Position numbers and translations under genes: made by a program. Below are positions 1-8,504 of a stretch of 64,000 bases of DNA, piece after piece. The stretch is from Bacteroidia bacterium (GTDB taxonomy: Bacteria; Bacteroidota; Bacteroidia; JADZBD01): contig JADZBD010000002.1 in assembly GCA_020852255.1 (NCBI GenBank), positions 19,307 to 83,306 of the forward strand, written 5' to 3'. Within the stretch, counting starts at the first letter, position 1, and each line of letters opens with the position of its first letter. The notes under the pieces were generated by a model. It searched no databases. It saw only the letters and a list, made by a program, of their open reading frames with translations, and was not told the origin of the DNA.

Positions 1-302
1 AGCAAAGCATCCAGCGCTTCCGCCTGCGCCGTTGTTCTGGGAAATCCGTCGAAGATAAAACCGGAAGCATCCGGATGTTTGGCCAGTTCGCTTTCCAGCA
101 TTCGGATCGTTACTTCGTCCGGAACCAACTGGCCCTGGTCCATAAAGCTCTTTGCCAAAAGTCCGAGTTCAGTACCGTACCGGATATTCGCCCGGAATAT
201 GTCACCGGTGGACAAGTGAATAAGTCTGAATTTCTCTACAAGTTTAACGGCCTGTGTACCCTTTCCCGCTCCGGGCGGACCAAATAATACAATGTTCAGC
301 AT
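1..302 (-). CDS. adk: Adenylate kinase, N-terminal 100 residues (runs off window)
   Basis: Adenylate kinase interconverts ATP + AMP and two ADP in the cytoplasm. Only the first 100 codons are inside the window; the C-terminal half lies beyond base 1. Visible are the P-loop GPPGAGKGT (residues 8-16), the STGD motif (31-34), LVPD (59-62) and DGFPRT (85-90), all in the order of the adenylate kinase family. The ATG at 302 sits five bases downstream of the hpt stop codon, so hpt and adk are almost certainly co-transcribed, a pairing common in Bacteroidota and sensible for adenine nucleotide salvage. The family assignment is secure; whether the missing part is intact cannot be judged. Confidence 0.96.
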   Translation of the reverse strand, partial: MLNIVLFGPPGAGKGTQAVKLVEKFRLIHLSTGDIFRANIRYGTELGLLAKSFMDQGQLVPDEVTIRMLESELAKHPDASGFIFDGFPRTTAQAEALDAL

Positions 303-307
303 CGCTT

Positions 308-871
308 TTATTTTGCATTTTCGTTTAGAACGTAAATATCCTGAAGGTTTCGTCCCAGCTGATTGTAATCCAGTCCGTAACCTACAATAAATTCATTACC
401 CACTTCCATTCCGGTATAATGAATCTTGTAATCTTCCTTATATGCCTGCGGTTTGAAGAACAGGGTGGCTATAAATGTTTCCTTCGCTCCCTTTTCCTCC
501 ACAAGTTTTAGCAAATGACAAATGGTTTTCCCCGAGTCAACGATATCTTCCAGCAATACAACACTCTTCCCGCTCAGGTCACCGTCAAGCCCCAGTACCG
601 TTTTCACCTTCCCGCTGCTTGCCGTGCCCTCATACGATTTAACCCGGATAAACTGGACTGAACAAGGAATGCGGATGCGCTTCATCAGATCCGCAGTAAA
701 TAAAAAAGCACCGTTGAGCACGCAAACAAAAACCAGATCCTTTCCGTCGAGATCCTTGTTCATTTTTTCCGCCATTCCGTCAATTACCTCCTGAATGTGC
801 GCTGAGGCAATGTAAGGGCTGAAAAGCTTGTCGTGCAATCGAATAACAGGGCTTCCGTATGAATGAGACAT
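308..871 (-). CDS. hpt: Hypoxanthine phosphoribosyltransferase
   Basis: Purine salvage enzyme transferring phosphoribose from PRPP to hypoxanthine (and usually guanine). At 187 residues it has the normal length. The PRPP-binding motif [13 protein letters not shown] lies at residues 104-116 with the acidic pair E108-D109, and the KSYEG segment (78-82) matches the flexible loop of the family. It is the first gene of an hpt-adk pair and is divergent from purE, the intervening 143 bases (872-1014) holding promoters for both directions; I found a clear -7 element only for purE. ATG start at 871, before which no in-frame alternative is needed. Confidence 0.95.
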   Translation of the reverse strand: MSHSYGSPVIRLHDKLFSPYIASAHIQEVIDGMAEKMNKDLDGKDLVFVCVLNGAFLFTADLMKRIRIPCSVQFIRVKSYEGTASSGKVKTVLGLDGDLSGKSVVLLEDIVDSGKTICHLLKLVEEKGAKETFIATLFFKPQAYKEDYKIHYTGMEVGNEFIVGYGLDYNQLGRNLQDIYVLNENAK

Positions 872-988
872 AGGGTTACGAATTTACGCAAAAAGGGGGG
901 ATGCGTATCCTTTATAAACACCTATTATTCAAGTAATTAGGATAACTCCATGTTGAGAAGTTGTGGATTCTGCTCCTTGAAAAACCCC

Positions 989-996
989 TACTTTTG
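989..996 (+). promoter_or_regulatory. Putative -7 element of purE
   Basis: TACTTTTG matches the Bacteroidota -7 consensus TAnnTTTG and lies 18 bases before the purE ATG at 1015. A TTG at 961-963 is 25 bases upstream, a little far for a -33 box. Its position argues against any start upstream of about 1003. Confidence 0.55.
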
Positions 997-1014
997 TATC
1001 CCAAACAAAAGCGA

Positions 1015-1527
1015 ATGAAAGCAGAGGTAAGTATTATTATGGGATCCACCTCAGATATGCCGGTGATGCAGGAAGCGGCAGTGATCCTGGATCAGTTCAA
1101 TATTCCTTTTGAGATCAATGCACTATCAGCGCACCGGGTTCCCGAGCAAGTGATGGAATTTGCCAGGAACGCATCCGGGAGAGGAATAAAAGTGATTATT
1201 GCAGGTGCAGGAGGCGCCGCCCATTTGCCGGGAGTAGTGGCTGCATTGACGCCTTGTCCTGTCATCGGAGTACCCTGCCGGTCCTCCATTTCCATTGACG
1301 GGTGGGATTCGCTTCTTTCCATTGTGCAGATGCCTCCGGGAATTCCAGTGGCTACGGTAGGACTTGACGGGGCTCAGAATGCAGGCATCCTGGCCGTGCA
1401 GATGCTGGCCACGGGCAGGGATGACCTGCGTGCGGAGATTAAAAAATTCAAGGAAACACTCAAGGGCAAGATTCTGAAGGCCAATGAAGAATTAAAATCG
1501 CACACCTTCAGAAACCGGGTGGGCTGA
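1015..1527 (+). CDS. purE: 5-(carboxyamino)imidazole ribonucleotide mutase (PurE class I)
   Basis: De novo purine enzyme that rearranges N5-CAIR to CAIR. The 170-residue product carries GSTSD (residues 10-14), SAHR (38-41) and GAGGAAHLPG (64-73), the hallmark active-site segments of PurE. The open frame extends up to 961, but the extra 18 residues are unlike PurE and the upstream start would overlap the promoter, so ATG 1015 is chosen. The partner purK is not in the window. It is followed after 18 bases by an outer-membrane protein gene in the same direction, a possible but functionally unrelated operon. Confidence 0.95.
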   Translation: MKAEVSIIMGSTSDMPVMQEAAVILDQFNIPFEINALSAHRVPEQVMEFARNASGRGIKVIIAGAGGAAHLPGVVAALTPCPVIGVPCRSSISIDGWDSLLSIVQMPPGIPVATVGLDGAQNAGILAVQMLATGRDDLRAEIKKFKETLKGKILKANEELKSHTFRNRVG

Positions 1528-1545
1528 ACCGCAATTGCGGAGCAT

Positions 1546-2358
1546 ATGCGCATTAATGCCCTCATTCTTTCACTTCTAATCTCCTGTGCTGTTTATCCGG
1601 GCGGAGATCTTCATACAGGAGGCGGCCGGTCTGCTGCCATAGGCGGCGCGGGCGTAGCTCTCAGTGATCTGTGGAGTTCAGAACATAACCAGGGAGCATT
1701 GGGTCTGCTCACCAAAGGAGGATTCGGCATTCGCTATACCAATTACTTTCTGCTCAAAGAAACAGCAACCTATGGGTTTTGCGGCGTTCTGCCCGTGAAA
1801 CAAGGTGTATTCGCGCTGAATATTTCACGCATTGGATACACTTTATACGGCGAACTAACAGGTGGTCTGAGTTATGCAAAGTCGTTCGGCAAAAAATTTT
1901 CTGCCGGTATGCGGCTCAACTATCTGCAGATTACTCAAGGTGAAAATTATGGGATAAGGCATCAGGTTACCGGTGAGGTGGGTGTATTAGCTATCTTGAA
2001 TGAGCATTTTATTTTCGGAGCACACCTGGCCAATCCTACAAGGGCCTCCCTTCACACATGGCAAAACGAAAAAATACCCTCCGTTCTTTCCGTAGGTCTC
2101 ACCTACAGAATGTCTGATAAAGCACTGGCCACGGCGGAAGTGGAGAAGAACTCCTACCATCCCGCCGATGTGCGGTTCGGTCTGGAATATAAACCGATGA
2201 AAGAAATAGCGCTTCGTGCCGGTTTTTCCACCTACCCTTACCATGTTACTTTCGGTACAGGCATTCATCTTTCGTCGTTTTCTGTTGATGCCGGGGGAGC
2301 CTGGCATCCGGTGCTGGGTTTTACACCTCATCTTTCCATGCAATATCATTTCCGGTGA
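1546..2358 (+). CDS. PorV/PorQ-like outer-membrane beta-barrel protein
   Basis: The 270-residue product starts with a signal peptide (about residues 1-18) followed by GGGRSAAIGGAGVALSD, a Gly/Ala-rich segment seen at the start of PorV/PorQ and FadL-like Bacteroidota barrels. The rest alternates short amphipathic beta strands and ends in an aromatic/Arg (YHFR), as expected for an outer-membrane barrel. PorV-type proteins help T9SS cargo leave the barrel, but other members have unknown roles. Its stop overlaps the GTG start of the next gene (GTGA), indicating translational coupling with the helix-hairpin-helix protein. The family is inferred from overall pattern, so the exact role is open. Confidence 0.6.
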   Translation: MRINALILSLLISCAVYPGGDLHTGGGRSAAIGGAGVALSDLWSSEHNQGALGLLTKGGFGIRYTNYFLLKETATYGFCGVLPVKQGVFALNISRIGYTLYGELTGGLSYAKSFGKKFSAGMRLNYLQITQGENYGIRHQVTGEVGVLAILNEHFIFGAHLANPTRASLHTWQNEKIPSVLSVGLTYRMSDKALATAEVEKNSYHPADVRFGLEYKPMKEIALRAGFSTYPYHVTFGTGIHLSSFSVDAGGAWHPVLGFTPHLSMQYHFR

Positions 2359-4469
2359 GAACCTGCTTGCTGTTTCTCTTTCTTCTTCCTGCAGTACTTT
2401 CACCGGCGCAGGATACCATCCCGCAACGGATTGAATTTCTTCTGGAACTACTCAGCGAACAGAATGGGAATGAAGAAGAAGATTATTCCTCACTTATCCA
2501 GTTGCTCACAGGTTACCAGACGGAACCCCTGGATCTGAATTATGCCACCGACGAGGAACTGGAAGATCTGCAACTGATCAATTCCCTGCAGATCCAGATG
2601 CTTCGTGCCCATATTGCTAAACACGGACGATTATTATCTGTCTATGAGTTGCAATCCATAGACGGGTGGGATGAAATGACCATTCATGCCCTGCTGCCTT
2701 TCATTACTACAGGGGAGAATATAAACCGCCCTTCATACACCCCCCGGGCGGTGCTATACGATGGCAAACACGAGTTCATCCTACGGGGAAGCCGGGTACT
2801 TGAAAAACAGAAAGGATTCTCGCCGGTCGATTCACTGGATCTTGCCGGCTCCCTGAATTCCCGTTACGCGGGCGATCCGTACAAACTATATGCACGGTAC
2901 CGTTTTACATTTTCGAACCGGGTGAGTGCGGGTATCACAGGTGAAAAAGACCCGGGCGAAGTTTTCCTTCCCGGTTACGGACCGGATTATGCCTTCTACC
3001 GCGACAGTCTGAAGCATTTTTCTCACCGCGGTTTCGATTTTTACTCCGCGCATTTCTTCTTCAGAACTTCCGGCTGGTTGCGGGCACTGGCTGCAGGAGA
3101 TTTTCAGGCAGGATTTGGACAGGGGCTGGTAGCATGGTCCGGAATGGCGTATGGTAAAAACCCTGACGGCATCAGCGTACGTCGCAACGCCGCCGGCCTG
3201 AAGCCCCACACGGGAACTGACGAAAATCTGTTTCTCAGAGGTGCAGGGGTCACACTGGGACACGGTCCCCTGGAGCTGACCACTTTCATTTCCTCCAAAA
3301 AGGTTGACGCGAATATTGTTGCGGATACAAGTATGTCGGCAGATAATTTTTCTTTCTCTTCCCTCCAGACAAGTGGTTACCACAGTACATTATCGGAACT
3401 ATCGGACCGGAAGGTACTTCGCCAGACAGTTTTCGGAGGAAATCTCCGGTATTCAGGAAAGAAGCTTAAAACAGGTATCACAGGGGTCAGTACCTCCTAT
3501 GATCTCCCTTCCGGCCGGGAACTTGCACTGTATAATCAGTACACTTTTAACGGCTCACAAACCTGGAGTGCCGGGGCAGATTATTCCTGGGTGCACCGCA
3601 ATATGAATTTCTTCGGAGAGATGGCAACAAACGAGAGCGGCGGGTTTGCCATGGTCCACGGGATGCTTGCCGTTGCCGATCCGCGTTTTTCCTTTTCAGC
3701 AGTTTACCGGCATTATTCCCGCGGATATCATTCTGTTTTTTCAAATCCTGTGTCGGAGAGCAGTACAGCGGCCAACGAATCCGGTGTTTATCTGGGGGTG
3801 AACATTCGTTTACGAAAAGATCTGAGTCTGAGTGGTTACTACGACCAATTCCGTTTCCCTTGGCTAAAATACCAGGTGAGTGCCCCGTCCGCCGGTTATG
3901 AAATCACCGCGCAATTCAGCTGGCAACCCATAAAAAAGACAGAATTATATATTCGTTTCCGCCACAGGGAAACGGAGAAGGACGAATCATCGGGAACGCT
4001 GGACGCCCCGGAACGACATCAACAAGAGAATATCCGTATGAATCTTGTTCACATGCTGAGCCGCTCGCTGAGCATTAAAACACGTATTGAATTCATACGG
4101 CTGCTGTCCGCATCCCGGGCCTTATCAGAGAACGGATTTGTGATCGCGCAGGATGTTTTATGGAAGCCCATTGGAAGCAGGTGGTCGGTTGCCGCCCGAT
4201 ACGCCCTTTTTGATACGGACAGTTACGACACCCGCGTATATATCTATGAAAATGACCTTCCCGGATCATTCTCCATTCCTGCCTTGTATGGAAACGGAAG
4301 CCGCACGTACCTGAATATTTCCTGCGATCTGAGCCGTTACATTGAAATCCTCGGACGTTTTTCCCAGACCTGGTATTCGGACCGGGAGATAATCAGTGAA
4401 GGAAGTCTGACCCAAATCAGCGGTAACACGAAATCTGAAGCGCGACTGATGCTCCGGGTGAAATGGTAA
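2355..4469 (+). CDS. Helix-hairpin-helix domain outer-membrane protein
   Basis: A 704-residue exported protein. A GTG start overlapping the preceding stop by four bases gives a signal peptide (residues 1-18, ending before AQD). Residues 58-117 read as two ComEA-like helix-hairpin-helix repeats (LDLNYATDEELEDL, then LLSVYELQSIDGW), normally a non-specific DNA-binding fold. From about residue 130 the protein is a series of amphipathic strands ending in LMLRVKW, fitting a large beta barrel. Proteins with this layout are common hypothetical entries in Bacteroidota. Their role is unproven; DNA uptake or binding at the outer membrane is one idea, inferred only from the HhH fold. Confidence 0.7.
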   Translation: MRTCLLFLFLLPAVLSPAQDTIPQRIEFLLELLSEQNGNEEEDYSSLIQLLTGYQTEPLDLNYATDEELEDLQLINSLQIQMLRAHIAKHGRLLSVYELQSIDGWDEMTIHALLPFITTGENINRPSYTPRAVLYDGKHEFILRGSRVLEKQKGFSPVDSLDLAGSLNSRYAGDPYKLYARYRFTFSNRVSAGITGEKDPGEVFLPGYGPDYAFYRDSLKHFSHRGFDFYSAHFFFRTSGWLRALAAGDFQAGFGQGLVAWSGMAYGKNPDGISVRRNAAGLKPHTGTDENLFLRGAGVTLGHGPLELTTFISSKKVDANIVADTSMSADNFSFSSLQTSGYHSTLSELSDRKVLRQTVFGGNLRYSGKKLKTGITGVSTSYDLPSGRELALYNQYTFNGSQTWSAGADYSWVHRNMNFFGEMATNESGGFAMVHGMLAVADPRFSFSAVYRHYSRGYHSVFSNPVSESSTAANESGVYLGVNIRLRKDLSLSGYYDQFRFPWLKYQVSAPSAGYEITAQFSWQPIKKTELYIRFRHRETEKDESSGTLDAPERHQQENIRMNLVHMLSRSLSIKTRIEFIRLLSASRALSENGFVIAQDVLWKPIGSRWSVAARYALFDTDSYDTRVYIYENDLPGSFSIPALYGNGSRTYLNISCDLSRYIEILGRFSQTWYSDREIISEGSLTQISGNTKSEARLMLRVKW

Positions 4470-4481
4470 GCAGGAGAGTTT

Positions 4482-5816
4482 ATGAACATCACTTCTCATA
4501 TACGTGAAACCGTAAAAATTGCCGTTCCGATCTGCATCAGCAACTTCGGACATATGGCCGTTTCCGTTGCCGACACTGCTTTCGTAGGAAGGATCGGAAG
4601 TACAGAACAGGCAGCTATTTTGCTGGCGAACACTCCGTATATTCTGGCATTGGTATTCGGTATTGGCGTTTCCTACGGAATTACACCGCTGGCAGGAGAG
4701 GCGCATGTTAAACAAGATCACGCGCTCAATGCCTCACTGCTCAAAAACGGCATTATTCAGAATCTTCTGCTGGGGTGCTTGTTATTCGGCCTGCTGCTGG
4801 CTGCCTCACCACTCCTTCGTTACATGAACCAGCCGCCGGAGGTGGTAGACAAGGCGATTCCATTTCTCAATGTGCTGATGCTTTCACTCATTCCGTTGAG
4901 TGTGTTCTCCGCATGTAAGCAGTTTGCGGAAGGCCTCAGCGATACACGTATGGCCATGGTTATTACCGTTGTATCCAACCTTTTGAATATCGCATTGAAT
5001 TATATTTTCATTTTCGGAAAACTCGGCATGCCCGCAATGGGAATGATGGGCTCAGCATGGGCAACCTTTACCTCGAGGGTGATCATGGCCGCATGGATGT
5101 ACCTGTATGTTTACTATCACCCCTCGTACAGCATTTACGGGAAAGGGGGTCTATTCTCTCTTTCGCTTTCCTTAAAAATCTTCCGCCTGGGCGCAGGCAC
5201 CGGCCTTCAGTGGCTTTTTGAGGTGGGCGCATTCAGCCTTGCCGCGGTAATGGTAGGATGGATCGGCGTAAAAGAGATGGCGGCGCACCAGATTGCACTT
5301 TCATGGGCGGCCATCTCGTATATGATCGCAAGCGGACTCAGCGCAGCGGCTTCCGTTCGGGTGGCCAACGGAGTAGGACTGAATGACACGCTCTTCAGCC
5401 GGCGCGCCGCATTTACTGCCTGGTATCTTGGCGTAGCGCTGATGGGTTGCGCCGCTCTTCTGTTCTTATTGGGCGGAAAAATGCTTGCTGCCATTCTCTC
5501 CCCTGACCCGGCCGTTACAGATCTGGCTGCTTCCCTCCTGGTGATCGCTGCTGTTTTCCAACTCTCCGACGGAAGTCAGGTCATTGGACTTGGCGCACTG
5601 CGTGCCGTGAAAGATGTTACAGTACCTACCGTAATCACACTGGTAGCATACTGGCTGATCGGTATTCCCTGCAGCTGGTGGATGGGAATTAAGTTGGGAT
5701 GGGGCATCCACGGTATCTGGTACGGATTATCCATCGGGCTTACCCTGGCGGCCATTCTGCTGTTCTGGCGTTTTCACCATCTGACCGAAGGCGGAAAAGC
5801 GCAGCGGAACCAATAG
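4482..5816 (+). CDS. MATE family efflux transporter
   Basis: A 444-residue polytopic membrane protein with about twelve hydrophobic segments arranged as two similar halves. The first helix carries the family pattern VAVPICISNFGHMAVSVADTAFVGRIG, here seen at residues 14-40 with the Asp-Thr pair typical of MATE helix 1. MATE proteins export cationic drugs and metabolites using Na+ or H+ gradients. It begins 12 bases after the HhH protein and is probably the last gene of the purE cluster. It converges with hisIE with only seven bases between stop codons and no hairpin in between. Confidence 0.9.
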   Translation: MNITSHIRETVKIAVPICISNFGHMAVSVADTAFVGRIGSTEQAAILLANTPYILALVFGIGVSYGITPLAGEAHVKQDHALNASLLKNGIIQNLLLGCLLFGLLLAASPLLRYMNQPPEVVDKAIPFLNVLMLSLIPLSVFSACKQFAEGLSDTRMAMVITVVSNLLNIALNYIFIFGKLGMPAMGMMGSAWATFTSRVIMAAWMYLYVYYHPSYSIYGKGGLFSLSLSLKIFRLGAGTGLQWLFEVGAFSLAAVMVGWIGVKEMAAHQIALSWAAISYMIASGLSAAASVRVANGVGLNDTLFSRRAAFTAWYLGVALMGCAALLFLLGGKMLAAILSPDPAVTDLAASLLVIAAVFQLSDGSQVIGLGALRAVKDVTVPTVITLVAYWLIGIPCSWWMGIKLGWGIHGIWYGLSIGLTLAAILLFWRFHHLTEGGKAQRNQ

Positions 5817-5823
5817 GCAAAAC

Positions 5824-6411
5824 TTATTTCTTCTGTCGTACTTTCAGCACCTGAATTACATCGTCCAGTCTCTTCCCTTTCGCCTGAAGTAAAATCAGGT
5901 AATGAAAAAGCAAGTCAGCTGCTTCATTCAAAAACAGCGCATCGTTGTTGTCCTTCGCTTCAATCACCAGCTCCGTTGCTTCCTCTCCTACCTTCTGGGC
6001 GATCTTGTTGATCCCCTTCGAGAAAAGGGATGCGGTATAGGAAGTGCTGTCAGTGCCGCTGCGCCGTGAAGCAATAACAGCTTCGAGCTGGAGTAGAAAA
6101 TCAGGGGAAGTATTTACTTCCCGGAAGCAGGTGTCAGTACCGGTATGACAAACAGGACCCTGCGGTCTTACCTTTATCAGCAACGTATCCTGGTCGCAAT
6201 CTTCGGTTAAGGATACCAGCTCCAGAAAATTTCCGCTTTCTTCCCCTTTCGTCCACAAGCGTTTTTTAGATCGAGAGTAGAAAGTTACCCGCTTGTCTGC
6301 TTTTGTCTTTTCCAGCGCTTCCTCATTCATGTAGCCCAGCATAAGAACCTTTCCGGTGCCGGCGTCCTGAATAATGGCCGGAATTAAGCCCCCTGTTTTT
6401 AAGAAGTCCAT
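5824..6411 (-). CDS. hisIE: Bifunctional phosphoribosyl-AMP cyclohydrolase / phosphoribosyl-ATP pyrophosphatase
   Basis: Carries out steps two and three of histidine synthesis. The N-terminal HisI domain (about residues 1-105) has the metal-binding DCDQD (71-75), CHTG (88-91) and Cys95. The C-terminal HisE domain (about 108-195) has GEEATE (142-147) and NEAADLLFH (162-170), the pyrophosphatase helices. It is the last gene of the his operon, starting 10 bases after hisF. No terminator hairpin is visible in the seven bases before the convergent MATE gene, so transcripts may run into it. Confidence 0.96.
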   Translation of the reverse strand: MDFLKTGGLIPAIIQDAGTGKVLMLGYMNEEALEKTKADKRVTFYSRSKKRLWTKGEESGNFLELVSLTEDCDQDTLLIKVRPQGPVCHTGTDTCFREVNTSPDFLLQLEAVIASRRSGTDSTSYTASLFSKGINKIAQKVGEEATELVIEAKDNNDALFLNEAADLLFHYLILLQAKGKRLDDVIQVLKVRQKK

Positions 6412-6421
6412 AGTGTGTAAT

Positions 6422-7180
6422 TTAAACCGGACGAACCGGGATGTTCACGTCTGTTAAATATTTCTTGAGTTCAGCAATCTCTACTTCCCTGAAATGAAAA
6501 ATACTGGCCGCAAGCGCAGCATCTGCACAACCTTCCCTGAAAACATTTTCAAAATCCCTGATCGTACCAGCCCCCCCGGACGCAATAACCGGAACAGGAA
6601 CGGAATGGGAAACCATAGAGGTTAACGCCAGGTCAAAACCTTTTCTGGTTCCGTCTGCATCCATTGACGTAAGAAGTATTTCTCCCGCACCCCGGTTGCA
6701 GACTTCCCTCACCCAATCTCTTACACGGAGATCCGTACGCATGCGTCCTCCGTTCAGATAAACATACCAGTCATTCTCCTCCTTTTTTGCATCCACTGCC
6801 AGAACAACACATTGAGATCCGAACCGGGAAGCCAGCTCCGTCAGGAGCTCAGGGCGGCGCACGGCAGCGCTGTTCACAGATATTTTATCGGCACCACAAG
6901 CCAGCAGCGCGTGAACGTCATCAACCGATGTTACACCCCCACCCACTGTAAAAGGAATATTAACCACCTCCGCCACCCGCGAGACCAGTTCCGTCAGTGT
7001 TCTTCTCTTTTCGTTTGTTGCTGTGATATCCAGAAATATCAGTTCATCGGCACCTTCCTTCACATAACGGGCTCCCAACTCCACAGCGTCTCCCGCTTCC
7101 CGTAAATTCTCAAAGCTGACACCTTTGACGGTTTTACCGTCTTTGACATCCAGGCAGGGTATGATTCTTTTCGTTAACAT
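6422..7180 (-). CDS. hisF: Imidazole glycerol phosphate synthase, cyclase subunit
   Basis: HisF is the (beta/alpha)8 cyclase that, with HisH, makes imidazole glycerol phosphate and AICAR. The 252-residue protein keeps the two catalytic aspartates at the family positions, D11 in IPCLD and D130 in LAVDAKKE, plus the phosphate-binding GGGVTS (80-85) and ASGGAG segments. It lies 14 bases downstream of hisA and 10 upstream of hisIE in the his operon. AICAR released here feeds back into purine synthesis. Confidence 0.97.
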   Translation of the reverse strand: MLTKRIIPCLDVKDGKTVKGVSFENLREAGDAVELGARYVKEGADELIFLDITATNEKRRTLTELVSRVAEVVNIPFTVGGGVTSVDDVHALLACGADKISVNSAAVRRPELLTELASRFGSQCVVLAVDAKKEENDWYVYLNGGRMRTDLRVRDWVREVCNRGAGEILLTSMDADGTRKGFDLALTSMVSHSVPVPVIASGGAGTIRDFENVFREGCADAALAASIFHFREVEIAELKKYLTDVNIPVRPV

Positions 7181-7194
7181 GGTGCTTACTATTT

Positions 7195-7920
7195 TCAGCT
7201 ATTTCCTTCACGTTTGAGTTGGCCTGTTGAAATCTTTCCTTCATACAACGCTTTCCCGATAATCACACCTGTACATCCGGCTTCCTCCAGTGTCCTGATA
7301 TCTTCCAGGTCACGCACTCCCCCGCTGGCAATCAGTTTCATTTCCGGAAAGCGTTTCAGCAGGCTTCTGTAAAGGTCCAGAGAGGGTCCCTGCATCATCC
7401 CGTCTGCCGTAACATCCGTGCAGAAAAAACTAAGCACTCCGCTTTCCATGTACATTTCAATAAACGAATATACATCCAATGATGTATCCTCTGTCCATCC
7501 TTTCACCGCGATCCTGCCATTTTTCACATCTGCCCCAAACAGAAATTTCTCCTTCCCGAATCGAAGCAGCCAGTCTTTTACCTTTTTGGGGTCGCGAATA
7601 GCGAGAGAACCTATCCCCGCCCATGCCGCTCCCGCATCAAACACTTGCTTCAGAATACTGTCATCCGAAATACCACCGCTAAAATCAATTTTCAATCCGG
7701 TGCCGGAAGCTAATCGGCGCAGGACATCCAGATTCTTTACACTCCCGCTGCGGGCTCCGTCCAGATCAACCAGGTGAAGACGTTTTACTCCGGCTTTCTC
7801 AAACCGCAAGGCGATCTCCAGCGGGTCAGATGCGTAGACCTTTTTTCTCAAAAAATCTCCCTGCGTCAGGCGCACACACTCTCCGTTAATTATATCAATG
7901 GCCGGAATAAGATCTATCAT
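7195..7920 (-). CDS. hisA: ProFAR isomerase
   Basis: HisA opens the ribose ring of ProFAR to PRFAR, the substrate of HisHF. The 241-residue TIM barrel has the catalytic pair D9 (LIPAID) and D131 (FGADVK), and phosphate-binding segments FSGGIS (80-85) and ASGGVRD near the C-terminus. Its ATG overlaps the hisH stop codon by four bases, so translation is probably coupled. Similarity in layout to HisF distinguishes it from HisF by the missing KDGK loop sequence. Confidence 0.97.
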   Translation of the reverse strand: MIDLIPAIDIINGECVRLTQGDFLRKKVYASDPLEIALRFEKAGVKRLHLVDLDGARSGSVKNLDVLRRLASGTGLKIDFSGGISDDSILKQVFDAGAAWAGIGSLAIRDPKKVKDWLLRFGKEKFLFGADVKNGRIAVKGWTEDTSLDVYSFIEMYMESGVLSFFCTDVTADGMMQGPSLDLYRSLLKRFPEMKLIASGGVRDLEDIRTLEEAGCTGVIIGKALYEGKISTGQLKREGNS

Positions 7921-8504
7921 AGCGCGAGAAAATTTTTCAGGATCAGTTCTCCGGCCCGCCCCGACCGCTCCGGGTGGAACTGAACTGCAAAAAAATTAGT
8001 ACTGTGTACTGCAGAGGAATAGTTTATACCATACATTGTGGTTGCATCGGTGTGGCCGCACAATTCCATATAATATCCGTGCACGAAATAATAATATGCC
8101 ATATCCGGAACGCCGGAGAACAGCGGACTTTTTCCGGGAACTTTTTGTGCTCTATTCCAACCGACCTGCGGCACCTTCAGATCACCCGAAAATTTAATCA
8201 CCCGGGCCGGAATAATACCCAGACAGGCCGTATGGCCCTCTTCCGAAAATGTTCCCATCAGTTGCATACCCAGACAAATTCCCAGCACCGGTTGCCGTAG
8301 AGAAACAATCACTTTGTCCAGTCCCCGGGTCCTGAGATACTGCATCGCACCTGACGCTTCACCTACCCCCGGAAAAATTACTTTATCCGCACCACGGATC
8401 ACGTCCGGGTCATCCGAAAGAACTGCTTCAGCGCCCAATCGCTTTAATGCGAACTGTACAGACTGTACATTTCCGGCATTGTATTTAATAATCACCGTCT
8501 TCAT
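7917..8504 (-). CDS. hisH: Imidazole glycerol phosphate synthase, glutamine amidotransferase subunit
   Basis: Class I glutaminase that supplies ammonia to HisF. The 195-residue protein has the nucleophile C77 in LGICLGMQ and the His/Glu of the triad at H177 and E179 in QFHPE. The start codon overlaps the hisB stop by one base (TAATG) and its end overlaps hisA by four bases, so the three genes are tightly coupled. Gene order hisB-hisH-hisA is the classical enteric order. Confidence 0.97.
   Translation of the reverse strand: MKTVIIKYNAGNVQSVQFALKRLGAEAVLSDDPDVIRGADKVIFPGVGEASGAMQYLRTRGLDKVIVSLRQPVLGICLGMQLMGTFSEEGHTACLGIIPARVIKFSGDLKVPQVGWNRAQKVPGKSPLFSGVPDMAYYYFVHGYYMELCGHTDATTMYGINYSSAVHSTNFFAVQFHPERSGRAGELILKNFLAL

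Noticed and set aside
961..1014. Upstream extension of purE by 18 codons
   Set aside because: It overlaps the -7 element and lacks PurE similarity; the ATG at 1015 fits the family start.
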